Source: Scedosporium boydii (Eukaryota; Ascomycota; Sordariomycetes; Microascales; Microascaceae). Taken from it: a stretch of DNA of 62,254 nucleotides. The stretch covers positions 1 to 62,254 of the forward strand of contig NJFT01000233.1 of assembly GCA_002221725.1 (NCBI GenBank). The letters run 5' to 3'. A program made the translations under genes and the position numbers. Of the stretch, positions 11,406-23,204 are shown one piece after another (the stretch's first letter is position 1; the number at the start of each line of letters is the position of its first letter). The notes under the pieces are model-generated. The model saw nothing but the letters and a program-made list of their open reading frames with translations, had not been told where the DNA came from and did not search any database.

Positions 11406-12065
11406 ATGGCCATCCCCGGAATCATCATGCGCATGGCTCAGCCTCACGACCCGCAAGCCAAGCTCCCCCAATCTATCCTGGCACCTCCGGCGCTGTGCCC
11501 CAACGTGGAAATGTTTTATATCTTTGTTGCCCAGGATGACCTGGCCCCGCGATACAACACTACCTACTTCCTCAGCGACATTCGCCCCGTGCTGGACTCG
11601 TCGGCCTACTACGACAATGATGTCAAGGCGACCGCGGACCATCTCGCGTCGTTGGCATGGGAGGTATGCGCCTTCATGCACGGCCGCGACACCATCGAGG
11701 CCAAGGAGCTCTCATCGCAGCCACACCTCCTACCCAAACCACCAGCCGTGGGCTCGACAATGGTCAGCAACGGTGGCACGCCGGGGCCTGGCTGGGAACA
11801 GGATTACAACGACTGGTACAGCCTCGAGCACAGTGCCCTGCTGAGCTTGGTGCCCGGCTGGAACAACTGTCGTCGCTATCGCCACGTCAAGACGCACGGC
11901 GAAACAGACACAGCGTCGTACTACGGCTGGAACTATTACGACGCGGAGAATGGTCTTGGCGGGCCTGAGTGGCAGGCGAGCATGACGGCTTGGACAGAAA
12001 AGGTCCGGGGAAATGCCAGTAAGCCGAATCTCCGCCGCGTGTGGAAGGTCGTCGAAACCAGCTAG
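11406..12065 (+). CDS. EthD-like dimeric alpha-beta barrel protein
   Basis: A single exon of 219 residues. The frame is open two codons upstream to a GTG; the first ATG (11406) follows a pyrimidine-rich leader. The C-terminal half has the EthD/REDY-like signature (YNDWYSLEHSALLSLVPGW followed by CRRYRHV) and ends with a Trp-rich strand. Such proteins act as small cofactor-free tailoring enzymes (decarboxylation, dehydration or cyclisation of aromatic or polyketide-like substrates) or as accessory proteins to oxygenases. The N-terminal half (residues 1-110) is less clear and may be a second barrel repeat. Cytosolic by lack of a signal peptide. Convergent with the regulator gene, 97 bp apart. 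Confidence 0.75.
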   Translation: MAIPGIIMRMAQPHDPQAKLPQSILAPPALCPNVEMFYIFVAQDDLAPRYNTTYFLSDIRPVLDSSAYYDNDVKATADHLASLAWEVCAFMHGRDTIEAKELSSQPHLLPKPPAVGSTMVSNGGTPGPGWEQDYNDWYSLEHSALLSLVPGWNNCRRYRHVKTHGETDTASYYGWNYYDAENGLGGPEWQASMTAWTEKVRGNASKPNLRRVWKVVETS

Positions 12066-12162
12066 GCATATTTGAAGGTAGCTTACAAGAACGATTATTA
12101 TGGTTGCAACCTTGTCACGTATCTGCTTTGCAATGCTTTGTTTCCCGCTGTCTCTAACCAAA

Positions 12163-14824
12163 CTACATCGATGAGGTGAACAGGCCGTAGAGCGTATCTT
12201 GCCAGATTTGCTGTTCCTGCTCATCGAGATATGTCATGAGGCCGGCGGTAGAGGTGTCATATGAGTAGTAGTCAGAGCCCACCACAGACATGCGATTACC
12301 ACCAGGAGCAGAGTGATTCAACATGAAGCCATCGTCATTGGGGATGTGCACCACGTCTGACGTGGCGTCGCCGACGGAGGGGTGCGCCGGCAACGGGAAC
12401 TCAAAGAAGCTCTTGTCCAGGCCGCCCTGCACATATTTGTCACGGCCGCCGTCGTCGTCCGACGCCAAGGCCGCTATACCGCTCTGCTTGATGCTGATAT
12501 CATACTCGCGAACCATTTCCTTGAGGATAGCCAGCGGCTTCTTCATGCCAAAATTGCAGCCTCTCTGCATGTCGCTCAGGCACGTCCAGAAAAAGGATAT
12601 ATGCTCCATAAACCGGCCCCTGTGATTTCGTTCCTGGCGCAGGACAACGCTTACGGCAGAGTAGGTGGCATAACACAGCAGAAACGGCGCGCAGCGCAGC
12701 GTGAATGTGTCTCGGAACGACCGGAGCAGCTTTTCAATCATGAGTGCGCTGTGAAGACAGGCCTCCTCACTACGAGTCGTCACGCCGCTGTCTGAATGGT
12801 GGAATAGGTGCCCGTCTTCTAAAAAGGCCCGATGTAGTAAGATATTGAGGGCATGGAAGGTGGTGCTATGGAACGTAACCTGTTAGAGTTGGCGAAGCAG
12901 CTACGGATATGGGGAGCGCGCATCGGGGATGGTCAACGTACTGAGGTGTGATCTTATGAGGAGGGGGTATAATGGGTCCTTCCGGGTCGAAACGGAGGTG
13001 GCTCGGTAGCGAGTCACTCCAGTGCTGGAGGTTATGCTCAATGTCTGTCAGTTCTCTCTGCATATCCTGTGCGTGGCCTTTGATGGCGTCAATGCCGTAC
13101 ATCTTGGTAATCCTTGTGGAAATCTGCAAAAGACGGGCAACCGCACCAAAGGTCGACACGGCGTGGGCTGGCTGCGGGGCATATGGCGGTGGGCAGTATT
13201 GCGGCGTTTGATCATCAACGTACGGCTCCCATTTTGCCAGCTCCTCAAACGTGTCCAGAAAACAGAACGGCACCCTGGCCTCGACCGGAGCAAGCATGCA
13301 CGGCCGGCCGAGGTAGAGAGACTGTGTAGCGTCCGTCGCAAATGCTCCCCAGTACAGTCTCTTACGCATCTCCTGCTCGAGGTCCTGGCTAAGGGCGCTT
13401 CTTGCGCTAGAGTGCATCATCGCCTGCGCCTGGCAATCGGGCCCAGGCGTGAGATGACAACCTAAATCGATGACCATCCGGTACGCGAGTCCCGATAAGT
13501 TCCATCCGGCACTTGGACGGCCGTGGGACACCAGAGAGGCACTCATGAGGAGTAGTGCCACCGCAGACGGGATACTCGGCTGGGCGATCTCGCCGCCCAG
13601 TAGCTGACAGAACCGGGCGTAGAAGCGAGAGCCGATACTCTGTGGGTCGTTTGGATCTTCCTGGAGACACGGCCGGTTGCTGTAGAGGGAGCTGGAGTAG
13701 TATATGGCATTCAACAACAGCTTGTTGACCCAGGGGCCCCCACCGCTAGCCAAGCTGTCCATGATGGCCGGGCGATAGGAAATGAGATAGACACAGTGCT
13801 GCATGTTGAAGTGAAGCTCTATCAAGTGCTTTGCCAGGTCAACATCGCACCCGTCCAGGTCAATAGTGATCTGCGGCTGGTTGTACACCCAGGCCTCGCG
13901 TTGGCTCTGGAGCGCCGCGTAACTGATCAGCCGGGCCTTCGAAGCCGCAATCCGAGCTTCGTCCTCCTGCGCCATCCCGGCAACCGCCGTTATCTCCTTA
14001 TGCCTTCCAGAGCGATTGTTCATCGGGCTGGCCAGGCCGTGGACAGACGAAACGCAGCCGTGCTCATGGGATACGCCGGCGACGTGCGCTTCGCCGGGAG
14101 AAAGGCCAGAGAGGCGGTCCTTTCCCTCTCGACTACGATCGCTCACCTCTGACTCGGAGGCTTCTGCCAGCGGCTGTGTTTGTGAGGCGGCCATGATGTC
14201 GGTGGATATGCTACTTGGGGTCAGGCGCTGGCTGGTGTTGTTATTGTCATTATCGACCCTTGTAGTCGGTCCCGGGTCCGGGTAATCCATGGCGCATTTG
14301 TCCATGGTAGTCTCTGCGGGCGAGTCCAGGTGGCGAGACGGTGAGGGAGATGGTACAATGAGGACTCCTTGTTGGAGCATCGTTGCGGTTGTCGTGTGGG
14401 TGATACCTGGTGCCGAGTTCGCCTCATCATCATGGCTCCGGGGCCGCTCGAGTTGGTGTTCAACCTGTCCTCGCGCCGACAAAGATTCGCCACTTCCAGC
14501 GACGGCGCTCGAGATCCACTCTTCCGTGCTCGTGTCCATGGGAGCAAGCCCAGCGGCCTTCATGCGGTCTAGCATAGCCTCGATGGTAGTCTCGAGCCTC
14601 CTGACGCGCGCTCTCGACGGCCGCGGCTCCTTTCGCGCATCCTGGGGGTATACACACTCGAGCTCATCAACGATGCACTCGGTGCACCTGGGTTGGCTCC
14701 CGGAGCATCTGACCTTTTTGAGGCGGCAGGATGCGCAGGTTTTGCAAGTTTTGATCGCCGAAGTCGTCTTTTGGCCTATACTGGTCTGGCTTGTTTTTCT
14801 ACCAGCTGCCGCCATTCTTGCCAT
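12163..14824 (-). CDS. Zn(II)2Cys6 transcription factor with fungal-specific middle domain
   Basis: Exons 12938-14824 and 12163-12879 give about 867 residues. The zinc cluster CASCRLKKVRC..CTEC..C has spacing CX2CX6CX6CX2CX6C near residues 28-56. It is followed by a basic segment and a short coiled-coil-like helix (RRLETTIEAMLDRM). A low-complexity acidic/Ser region spans about 100-290, then a Fungal_trans domain (LIELHFNMQHC, MRKRLYWGAFATD, LYLGRP). The intron donor was set at GTTGAC, which joins ITPQY to VTFHSTTFHALNILLHR in frame. An in-frame TTG lies five codons upstream of the first ATG. It is divergent to the monooxygenase gene, and their shared promoter holds the palindromic CGG-N10-CCG site. 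It is therefore the best candidate for the cluster activator, possibly autoregulated. Confidence 0.88.
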
Positions 14825-15757
14825 TTTACTATGCTGCAACGGCGCTGTAGAGGTTCGCGATTGTAGCCGAGATGGAATTGCTCTGTGGTGGGTGGGTGAG
14901 CGTGCCTCGAGGCAGGTTGATCACGGAGGGCGGTATTCGTACATTAGGATCTCTCAGATCAAGGAGATCTGCCCCGAGAAGCCGGGCTGTAAGCGTACAA
15001 GGATTATGCGGGGTAATCAAGCTAGAAATGCAGAGTGCTCTCTAAACAGAGTAGCGTTATAATTTTAGTAATTAATAGAGTTCTACAGAGTTTTTGTCCT
15101 AGTTTTATTCCAAGCCTCTACTAGGGGGGGGGGTCCAAACGCCAGCTGAAGAGACCGTCGTCACCACCCAACATATCCCAGATAAGGTCTTAAATAGGTA
15201 CATCTTCTAACATTTTATATTTGAAAAGACCTCTCAGATACCTATCTTGAGATATTTCAGGTGGTGGATCTGATCTCTCAGGCTAACGTTTAGACCCCTG
15301 GTAGAGGTTTATTAAAGGGAAGAACTTGGTCGCCTCGGTAAATGTCAACGAATTAATAGCACTAGGGTTACCATTTGCAGTCAAACTACCCCAGACAGCT
15401 TATTCGGACACTATGCCGAACTAGCGGGACTCAACATCCGGGGAAGTCTACCATCCCCGCATCTCTGCTGATTTAGGTTACTTCTGAGCAGCCAGCCAGG
15501 GCTACCTCTATTACTACCTCTACCTTCGCCCGGACTTTAAAGTCCGCAACGAGGTAAGTGCACAAGTACCGCTACCCTCTGGTCAACTGCCAATGAAATC
15601 CCCCTTTCGGCGCATGATAACTGGAAAGCAACGGAAATGTTTATGTATGTATATAGGCAGTCAATAATCAATGGGCATTTGTCTCCCAGTCCAATAGCCA
15701 TGCACTTGTCGCTTTGTCAAACTTTGCATTACTCGAACCTGTACCCTTACCTCGATC
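14825..15757. other. divergent promoter region (regulator / BVMO)
   Basis: About 930 bp between the two start codons, with a run of nine G near 15124, TA-rich segments, and the palindromic candidate site described separately. No gene seen. Confidence 0.6.
15531..15546. promoter_or_regulatory. perfect palindrome CGGACTTTAAAGTCCG (CGG-N10-CCG)
   Basis: A 16-bp perfect palindrome 212 bp upstream of the monooxygenase ATG. Zn2Cys6 dimers of the Gal4/Put3 type bind inverted CGG triplets with a fixed gap, and Put3 uses a gap of ten as here. It contains two head-to-head copies of the octamer found in the other three divergent promoters. Regulator identity is inferred from proximity. Confidence 0.6.
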
Positions 15758-17817
15758 ATGGTCCCCGTGACTCTAGAGCAGACCGCCGCAAGAGCAATGG
15801 CCACCGGCCAGCCCGAGATGATCAAAGCTGGGGGCAAGGCTGCCTACCAGAATAACCATCACAACGGTGTTGGTTCCGTCGGCGACGTTGACGACGCAAC
15901 GGCCAAGGCGGCTACTGCCCACCTCGAACAGTTCTACAAAGTCATCGAGAAACCACTCGGCCAGCGACGCCACATCCGCATCGCTTGCTTGGGCGCGGGA
16001 TACTCGGGCCTCATGATGGCCATCGTGTTTAGCCAGCGCCTCCAGGGCAAAAATGCCGAGTTTGTTATTTACGAGCGCAACGAGGACCTGGGTGGGACGT
16101 GGCTAGAAAATAGGTTAGTCTCTATCATTTTTTTCCTCATTCTTTCCCCACGGCCAAATGCCTAGAGCTTCCTCCTGTCTTTACCTTGGTTTGATTTTCG
16201 AAAGCAAGCTCCGTTCTCAACGTCAAGGTATAGGTACCCCGGATGCAAATGCGATATCCCAGCCCATAACTACGCCTTCAGCTTCGCTCCCAAGGCCGAC
16301 TGGCCCAACTACTACGCTACATCCGAGCAGATCCACCAGTACATGCATAGCGTGGCCGACCAGTATGACTGCAACAAGTACATCAACTATAACCACAGCA
16401 TCAAGTCCGCCGTGTGGGACGAAAGTAAGGCCAAATGGCAGGTCACCATTGAAAAGTCACCTCAACGTCTTACATTCGTAGACGAGGTCGATATTTTTAT
16501 CAACGCTGGAGGCGTTCTGAAGTATGTCCCCCCGGCGTACTGTCGATGATTCCTCTCGAAGCTAACTTTGACTGATCTAGCAACTGGAAGTGGCCCAATA
16601 TCCAAGGCCTAGAGACCTTTGAAGGCGCGCTGATGCATTCGGCTCGATGGGATACAGAGTACGACTTCAGCGGAAAGCGAGTAGCCATTATTGGCATCGG
16701 ATCTTCCGCTATCCAAATTGCGCCCCAGCTCGCTAATATCTGCACCTCTCTGGACCTCTTCGTCCGTAGCCAGACGTGGATCTCTCCTGGTCCCGGCATA
16801 AATGAGCCTACTGCCAACGATCCCGAAATGGACTCGGAGTACAACTTTTCGGAAGAGGCGCTCGAGCTGTTCAAAGACCCCCAATTCCTTCGCGATTATC
16901 GCGCAGCCATTATTGATCGTCGCAATGACAACTACAAGCGTTGGATAGCTGATAGTGACGAGCAAGCAGAGGCCGTGAAGCTCTTCCGTGCAACGATGAT
17001 ACAGAGGCTTGGCGACAGCGAAAAAGGTCGTAAGGCCGCCGAATGCCTCTTGCCCTCATTTCCGGTCGGATGTCGAAGGCCTACCCCGGGCCCTGGATTC
17101 CTAGAGGCCTTGACCAGAGACAACGTCGATCTGCGCTGGGATGATATCGGCCAGATCACGCGCAGAGGGATACTCACCAAGTCAGGCGAAAAGGAGTACG
17201 ATGTTATCGTCTGTGCTACCGGCTTTGATACATCCTTCAAACCTTCCTTTCCAATCATCGGTCGCAATAAAGTATCTCTCGCTGACAAGTGGACCGAAGA
17301 GTTGCCAAAAGCGTACTTCAGTCTTACTGTGCCTGATTTCCCGAATTACTTCTGCTTCATTGGTCCGAACAGTGTTATCAACAACGGATCCTTGGTCCTT
17401 GGCATTCAAATGACTGCAGTTTATATATATAGATGGATCGAGAAGATGCAGACGGAATTGCTTCGGTCCGTTGAGGTGCGCCATGAGGCCAATGAAGACT
17501 TCAATCAGCACATACAGGCCTATCTAGAGCGTACGGTGTGGACGCGGAACTGCCGAAGCTGGTATAAGAATGGCACCATTGACGGGCCCGTGACTGCTGT
17601 GTATGGCGGCACCACTTTTCACTTCATGGAGGCTCTCAAACACCCGCGTTGGGAGGACTTTCACATGACCAGAGAGCCTGGGTCGGTGAATCGCTTCAGC
17701 TACTTGGGTAATGGCTTCACGCTCAGCGAGACCAGAGGCGACAGTGTGGGCGTGACGCAGACTATCAACTTTGACGACTTCATGAGCCTGTTTGTTCTGC
17801 CAAATACCTATAGCTAG
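15758..17817 (+). CDS. Baeyer-Villiger flavin monooxygenase (type I)
   Basis: Exons 15758-16113, 16234-16521 and 16581-17817 give 626 residues. The FAD Rossmann motif GAGYSG is at 79-84 and GGTW at 112-115, followed after the first splice by RYPGCKCD. The Baeyer-Villiger fingerprint FxGxxxHxxxWD (FEGALMHSARWD) is at about 228-239, and the NADPH Rossmann motif GIGSSA at about 253-258. These together separate it from ordinary FMOs and N-hydroxylases. Type I enzymes insert an oxygen next to a ketone to give an ester or lactone, using NADPH and O2. The N-terminal extension of about 70 residues is longer than in bacterial cyclohexanone monooxygenases but usual in the larger fungal/steroid-type members. 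No signal peptide. It is probably the key oxidative step of the cluster, with the esterase-like hydrolase downstream in the pathway. Confidence 0.93.
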
Positions 17818-18728
17818 TCTAAACTAGAAGCTTAAAGGATACACATATCTACCGCAGGGCTTACTATCATCTCTTGACCGCTGTACTGAATCAACCACCC
17901 GTATTGTCTGTCTATATTCAAAGAGGTCTTTTTTTTAACCAGTCTTCAACTATGTGGCCTGAATTATTTCAATCTCCAAACTGGGGTACCTACACTGTTC
18001 AGCGGCGCCATTAACGCCCAAGGACTTCAAGAGGTACAAGTGCCACGCCCGAAACGTACTTATCGGGGGTGTCCTGGGGTGCTAGAAATAGATGGCCCTG
18101 ACTGCTAAAAGAGGAAGCCAGGACAGCGACATATGAACTAAGAGTATATTTTAAGATTGATAAAATAAAAAGGACAAAAAAAGGAAGACAGATTTAGGAA
18201 CGTTAACATGAAAAGAATAATTAGGAAAGGAGGCCAAAGGAAAGAAAAAAGGAAAAAAAAAAGGAAAAAAAAGTTGTTCTATTCCGCGCGCGCTGCGTTT
18301 CGAACCCAGCAGGTACTTTCTGGGGACCCAGGAGTTCAAGCATTCCATTGATGAGTGACTCCCAAGACGCGCCGCGCTTCCCTGCTGGTGTTAGGAATTC
18401 TGGCTCCAGATTTGGTATTTAAGGCTTATTCCGGGCTTGAAGATGGGAGTTAGGAAGATGGGAAGGCGCGATGCTGACGAGGTTCAATGTTCTTTCCCTC
18501 TATCAAATGCTGCCTCATTGGAGTCCTCTTCAAGTTCCTCAGTCGATAATCAGGAGCAAAGGGAAAGAGGAATTTCATAGCATCATGCCTATTATGCGGT
18601 ATACTAAACGATAAAGAAAATAGGTCAAATAAACTAAATAATAATTGAATCCTAACTCCACTCGCTCAGCCTTCAAGAGCCCGTCGTCCCTCTGATACCT
18701 CCATCAACAATCCGTTACGTGCCCTGTC
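17818..18728. other. intergenic, purine-rich tract
   Basis: No gene. There is a polypurine stretch (AAAGG-type) around 18165-18275 and an AT-rich segment around 18600-18650. This marks the right border of the cluster, where it meets an unrelated secreted protease gene. Confidence 0.55.
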
Positions 18729-20192
18729 TTAGGCGATTCCGTTATAAGCAATTAGATTAGGGGTCTCGTATTTCAACTTCTTGGCTTTATTCTTCGTCCC
18801 GAGCGCCTTGAGTCGATTCGTGAGCGCATCCGGCGTGGTGATATTCTCGGCGATCATGAGATACACCGACAATCCCGTAACGTGCGGCGCGGCCATGGAC
18901 GTTCCGTTGAGCGTTAGAGTATTGGGCCCCGTGGCATTAACCTGCCTCCAGGCGGAGAGAATGTTCACCCCTGGGGCGAGGATGTCGACGGTGCGGCCGT
19001 AGTTGGAGAACCACGCCTCCTCCCAGTTCTCGTCGATGGCGCCGACTGTGATGGCGTTGGGTTGCGAGCCGGGCGAGCTCTGGGATGCGAGGGTGTCGTC
19101 GTTTCCGGCAGCCGCTACGACTGGGATGCCTGCGTCGTAGGCTGTTCGGACTAAGGCATTCAACGCGTAAAGTCTATTGCCACCTAGGAACAGAAAAAGG
19201 ACGTTAGAAGTGAAGCTCCATTTTAGGAGAACAGAGGTGAGGGGCGAGAGGGAAAAACCGCAATTTTCTTTTTTCATCCTTACCGAGAGACATGTTGATA
19301 ACCGACTTGCCCAGCCGACCCTTGTCGACAATATCGCGGATGGCCCACTGCAATCCCTGCAGGACGATAGAGCCATCAGTCTCTTCATTGTCCAGAACCT
19401 TGACAGAAACGAGCGTAGCAGCCTTAGCCACGCCGTACGTCTTGCCACCAATGGTCCCGGCAACGTGAGTGCCGTGACCGGCATTGTCGACAAAGCGAGT
19501 GAACGGCACAAAATTTTGACCCAACTGCGCGCGCCCATCGTTGAATTCCGGGTGCTGGTTGAATAGACCAGTGTCGATGATGTACGCGTAACCTCCCTTT
19601 CCGGCGGAAGAGTCGTAGGTGTAAATCTTGGAACCCGGGGTCCTACTTGAGAGAGTTCCGAGGCCCCATTCTGCTGCCTGCTGCGAGGCGACGGCGGTTA
19701 TCCTGAAGATCTGGTCGGGCTCGACGTATTCGACCTAGGGCGAAAAGATGTTAGGCTACTGGACCATGACAACGGTGATTCTAACGAAAAGTCGTGTATG
19801 CTCGGGGCCGGAGAGGGAGGGGGCTTGAGAGAAAGAGGATTGGAGATTTGATGTCACCTTACCTCTGGGTGGTTCCTGATCTGCTCAATCGTCGCATCGT
19901 CAAACTCTCCTGCGTATGCTCGGAATCTAGCCGCTTTGTACGTTTTCTCCACGCCCTTGAGATTTCGCCCATCAAGACTCCGCTTATGGACATTCTGCAC
20001 CCAAGCTAAGTGGGACGCGGTAGTCGCATCAGTAGTGCCCTCTTTGAGCGTAATGATGTATTTGCCTGGGATGCCGGTCGACTTTTCCGACTTCGACGCG
20101 TTTGGCTCTGACCCCTCCGACTGCACGAACGCCGCGGCAGCAAATGGTACCAGGGAGATAAGGAACACGGTCACCCGTCTAAGGTTGACCAT
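18729..20192 (-). CDS. secreted subtilisin-like serine protease (S8A, proteinase-K type)
   Basis: Exons 19863-20192, 19284-19734 and 18729-19183 give 411 residues. A signal peptide (hydrophobic core VTVFLISLVPFAAAA) is followed by an I9 propeptide inhibitor domain (GKYIITLKEGT..., ending near VEYVEPDQ). The catalytic triad is visible: Asp164 in IIDTG, His197 in HGTHVAG, and Ser356 in GTSMAAP. Ala-Ala-Gly-Asn (VVAAAGN) supplies the oxyanion Asn. Length and order match fungal proteinase-K-like endoproteases that act outside the cell. The third exon begins at GG of the conserved MSLGG segment. The neighbouring genes do not suggest a shared pathway. Confidence 0.93.
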
Positions 20193-23100
20193 CTTCGCGG
20201 TTGGGTGCGTTCGTCAGAAAGTATATTCCGGCAAGTGATAGTCGCGTCGAGCGGTAGTTTTGGTTGAGTCGTAAGCTTGTGCGACGGATAAGGAAAGGCG
20301 CGTTGATCTTGGGCTGGGGTCACTTGTATTGATGGGAGATGGCCTCTTGTTGTACGACCATGGTCCGGTATTCTTTTTCCTCTTTCTCCGATTTCTGTTT
20401 AGATCGTGGATGGCCCTCTTCTGCTCAATCACTCCGTGCCTGCACGCGGTTGAAGTTCAAGACGATTCTTCCCACGTGGGATCAGAGGAGCAGAATTGCG
20501 GCGCAGCCAAGAACTCCAAGACGTCCCCAGCGCTATTATTTATATATAAAGCTCTGGAAGAACTCCAAATACTTTTACTTGGCAGAAGAGAACATTGTGG
20601 GGTTCGGGAGAGCGAACCCGGAATAGCCAAGTTTACACCTGTGTATATCAACTGATGTATAGATGTCTCTGTAAGTTCCGTGTGCCGTGGCTCGTGAGTG
20701 TTTGTTTAAACATCTATGCTTCCAGATCAACATCCATCGGATGTTACAAGCAATCTACTTCCTATCTCCCCATGTCATGCTCCGTTGGTAAGAAAACAAC
20801 CCAGAGAAAATTAATCCCCACGGCAAATCAACCCTCCATCGCAAAAGGGCATGCATCACGGCATCGGCACTGGTCTGGTCTGTTGTGGTGCAATATAACC
20901 GGTTCCGCACTCCTGCGTCCTCCGAGTCGCCACTCGCGGTACATCCAATTTCGAGCCCAATATCGAGGAAGAGGAAGCTCACCTCCCGGAAGCTTCCCGT
21001 GAGCAGTCTCCGATCAGACAGTTCGGTCTTGACGACGCCGACAACCGACGCCGATACCCGAGGATGGGGAGGGAAAATAAAATGAAGCTTCTACGCCGCA
21101 CTGCTACATTTCTTCATACTCCAGCATCTCGGGCAGGATTTGATCGCCCTGGGATGGAAGCTTGGCTTCCTGGTTTCGGCAGTTGATTGGATGTCGATCT
21201 CAACCGGGAGGGGACCATCACTTTCACTCCCTCCGGCAGCACAGAACGTTGAAATTGGGCTTATCGAACGCGGAGCATTGTCGCAGATATACTGCTCGAA
21301 TGTGCCGATCCGTGGTTGCTGCACGAGACAACCTCCGTCCTTGAACAGTTGATGCCCCGATCCAGATTAATTCAACTGCATCCTGCTGGCTTCCCACGGC
21401 AATTTAATGCATGGCCAATCGCATTCGGGATGTTGTTTATTGGATCATGTAGCATCCGGTTCGGAAATTTGGTGCTGGGCGACTGGTGTGTATCGGAAGA
21501 CTGGAGGGTTTCCACTTAAGACACAAGTCTCGATTTATCCAAGTGAATTGGCAAATTAGCTGCTCCAATACAAGTACAGTCAGTTGGGAATTCGTTTCGT
21601 TATGCTCTACTCTACTCTTGTCTCTCATCCCCTCATTCTAACATGGAACTCGCCTTTCTCCTTTGTAAGAAGGCGTATTATTACCAGTGCCGCCCGAACC
21701 GTAGTCTAGCTAAGGCCGCTACCAGAAGGAGACATCTAAGAAGGACGGACAATCGTTTCCAGTGGAATGCTGATCGTTTTTAATCTACGGCTCCAACAAA
21801 GTGATTGCCACTCCAAATAATGCAAAATCCCACCCAGTACGCCCGACCAGACTCTATGATCTACCCGAACAACCAACCGGCATGGAATCTGAAGATCTCG
21901 ACACGCAGCCCTCTCCAATCCTCATCTGGCCATGATCCTTGAAAAGGGGGCATAGACTCAAAATTGATCTGGAAACAATAAATTATTCGAGATGTCACCA
22001 ACCTAGTGACTACTACATTTGTATTGAAAGGGCCACAAATCTATGGCCACTGGAGTCATGAGATGGAACTTTTGGATCCAAATAAGAAGAAGATGTCCGC
22101 CTATCCGTTCTTTGTTATTCTTCATTCTTAAAGTAGTAGCAAACCCTCTTGTCTGAGTTGGATCACACACAGCACTTCAATCGCCTCTCCTGTAACTCCA
22201 CACCATCCATGCCTAACACAAGAGGAAATCACCCAGTCGACGAAATCAATCAATCTTTTCACACCGTCAACCAATCCCCGCTGCGGTAGCTCCCGCACTT
22301 GAAGATCCCCAAAGGGCCGCGCAATACGTAAGCTGACGTCTCCAAGACACGTTCGAGCGGCGGATGCTACATATTATTGTCGCAGTTATGTGAAGACGTC
22401 ATGGCCAGGTCTGATTCTGCAAACCCAGCTTCCCAATCATCCGATATTGCCTAACCTCCTTAGAGACGCGGTAGAGTGAGTGGGGGGTTTCTCGCCGATC
22501 TTCCAACGCATGTTCGCGAAAAGACCTGAGAGTCACCTCAGTCGACTGGCAGCGAATATGTACTACGAAAATGCCTATCGCGCCATCAGTTGCACCGATA
22601 ATGTCAGTAGCCTATCACTACTCGCTTAAGACTAGCCCGCTTGACGATTATGCAAACCCGGCTCGCTGATAGCTGGTGGTTCCTGGTTCCTTGGTTAGAG
22701 CCGCGTAATCATGCTCAAGCGACTTTGGCATCATCGTTCGCTTGTTTTTATTATTGATTTCTTAGCTTCGGGGAACTCAAAGTCCATTCATTGCTCCAGG
22801 TATCTACATGAAGTTTTACCAGGCCGGGCTGTCTATTTAGCAGTGAGCAGCTGATGAGTCTGCATGGGAACCATGGAGACGATGATATTGATGTACCCGT
22901 CTTTACTCTATCTGAGTTCGACTCTAATAGCATTAGGATACCAAGATCCACGACGCTATCACCAAACTAGGAGTTCGGAAACCATATAATGTGCTCTAGC
23001 CAATCGAGTAGCATGGACATGTAAGGACAGCTGGCGCAGCGGCTATATAAAACTACTCACAGCCAAGTGACCCTAGCCGCGACACTTGGAGCACCGTTCT

Positions 23101-23204
23101 GTTGCCATACAGCCCAGCTGCAAGTGAGCCAAACATGACAGGACACCAGGCAGTTGTCATTAACCTCCTCAAACCGCTCTATATTCCTGCATAAACCGCC
23201 TTAT
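20193..23204. other. gene-poor stretch, 3 kb
   Basis: Apart from the protease promoter, I see no gene, tRNA or transposon reading frame here. Open frames are below 140 codons, overlap on both strands and show no domain. A CAAAGTCC sequence near 22780 resembles the cluster motif but lacks the final G and has no gene beside it. Confidence 0.5.

Noticed and set aside
18290..18350. Possible tRNA from a TTCGAACCC-like T-loop
   Set aside because: No matching acceptor stem, D arm or anticodon arm could be folded on either strand.
22780..22790. CAAAGTCC resembling the cluster octamer
   Set aside because: Lacks the terminal G, and no cluster gene is nearby; treated as chance.
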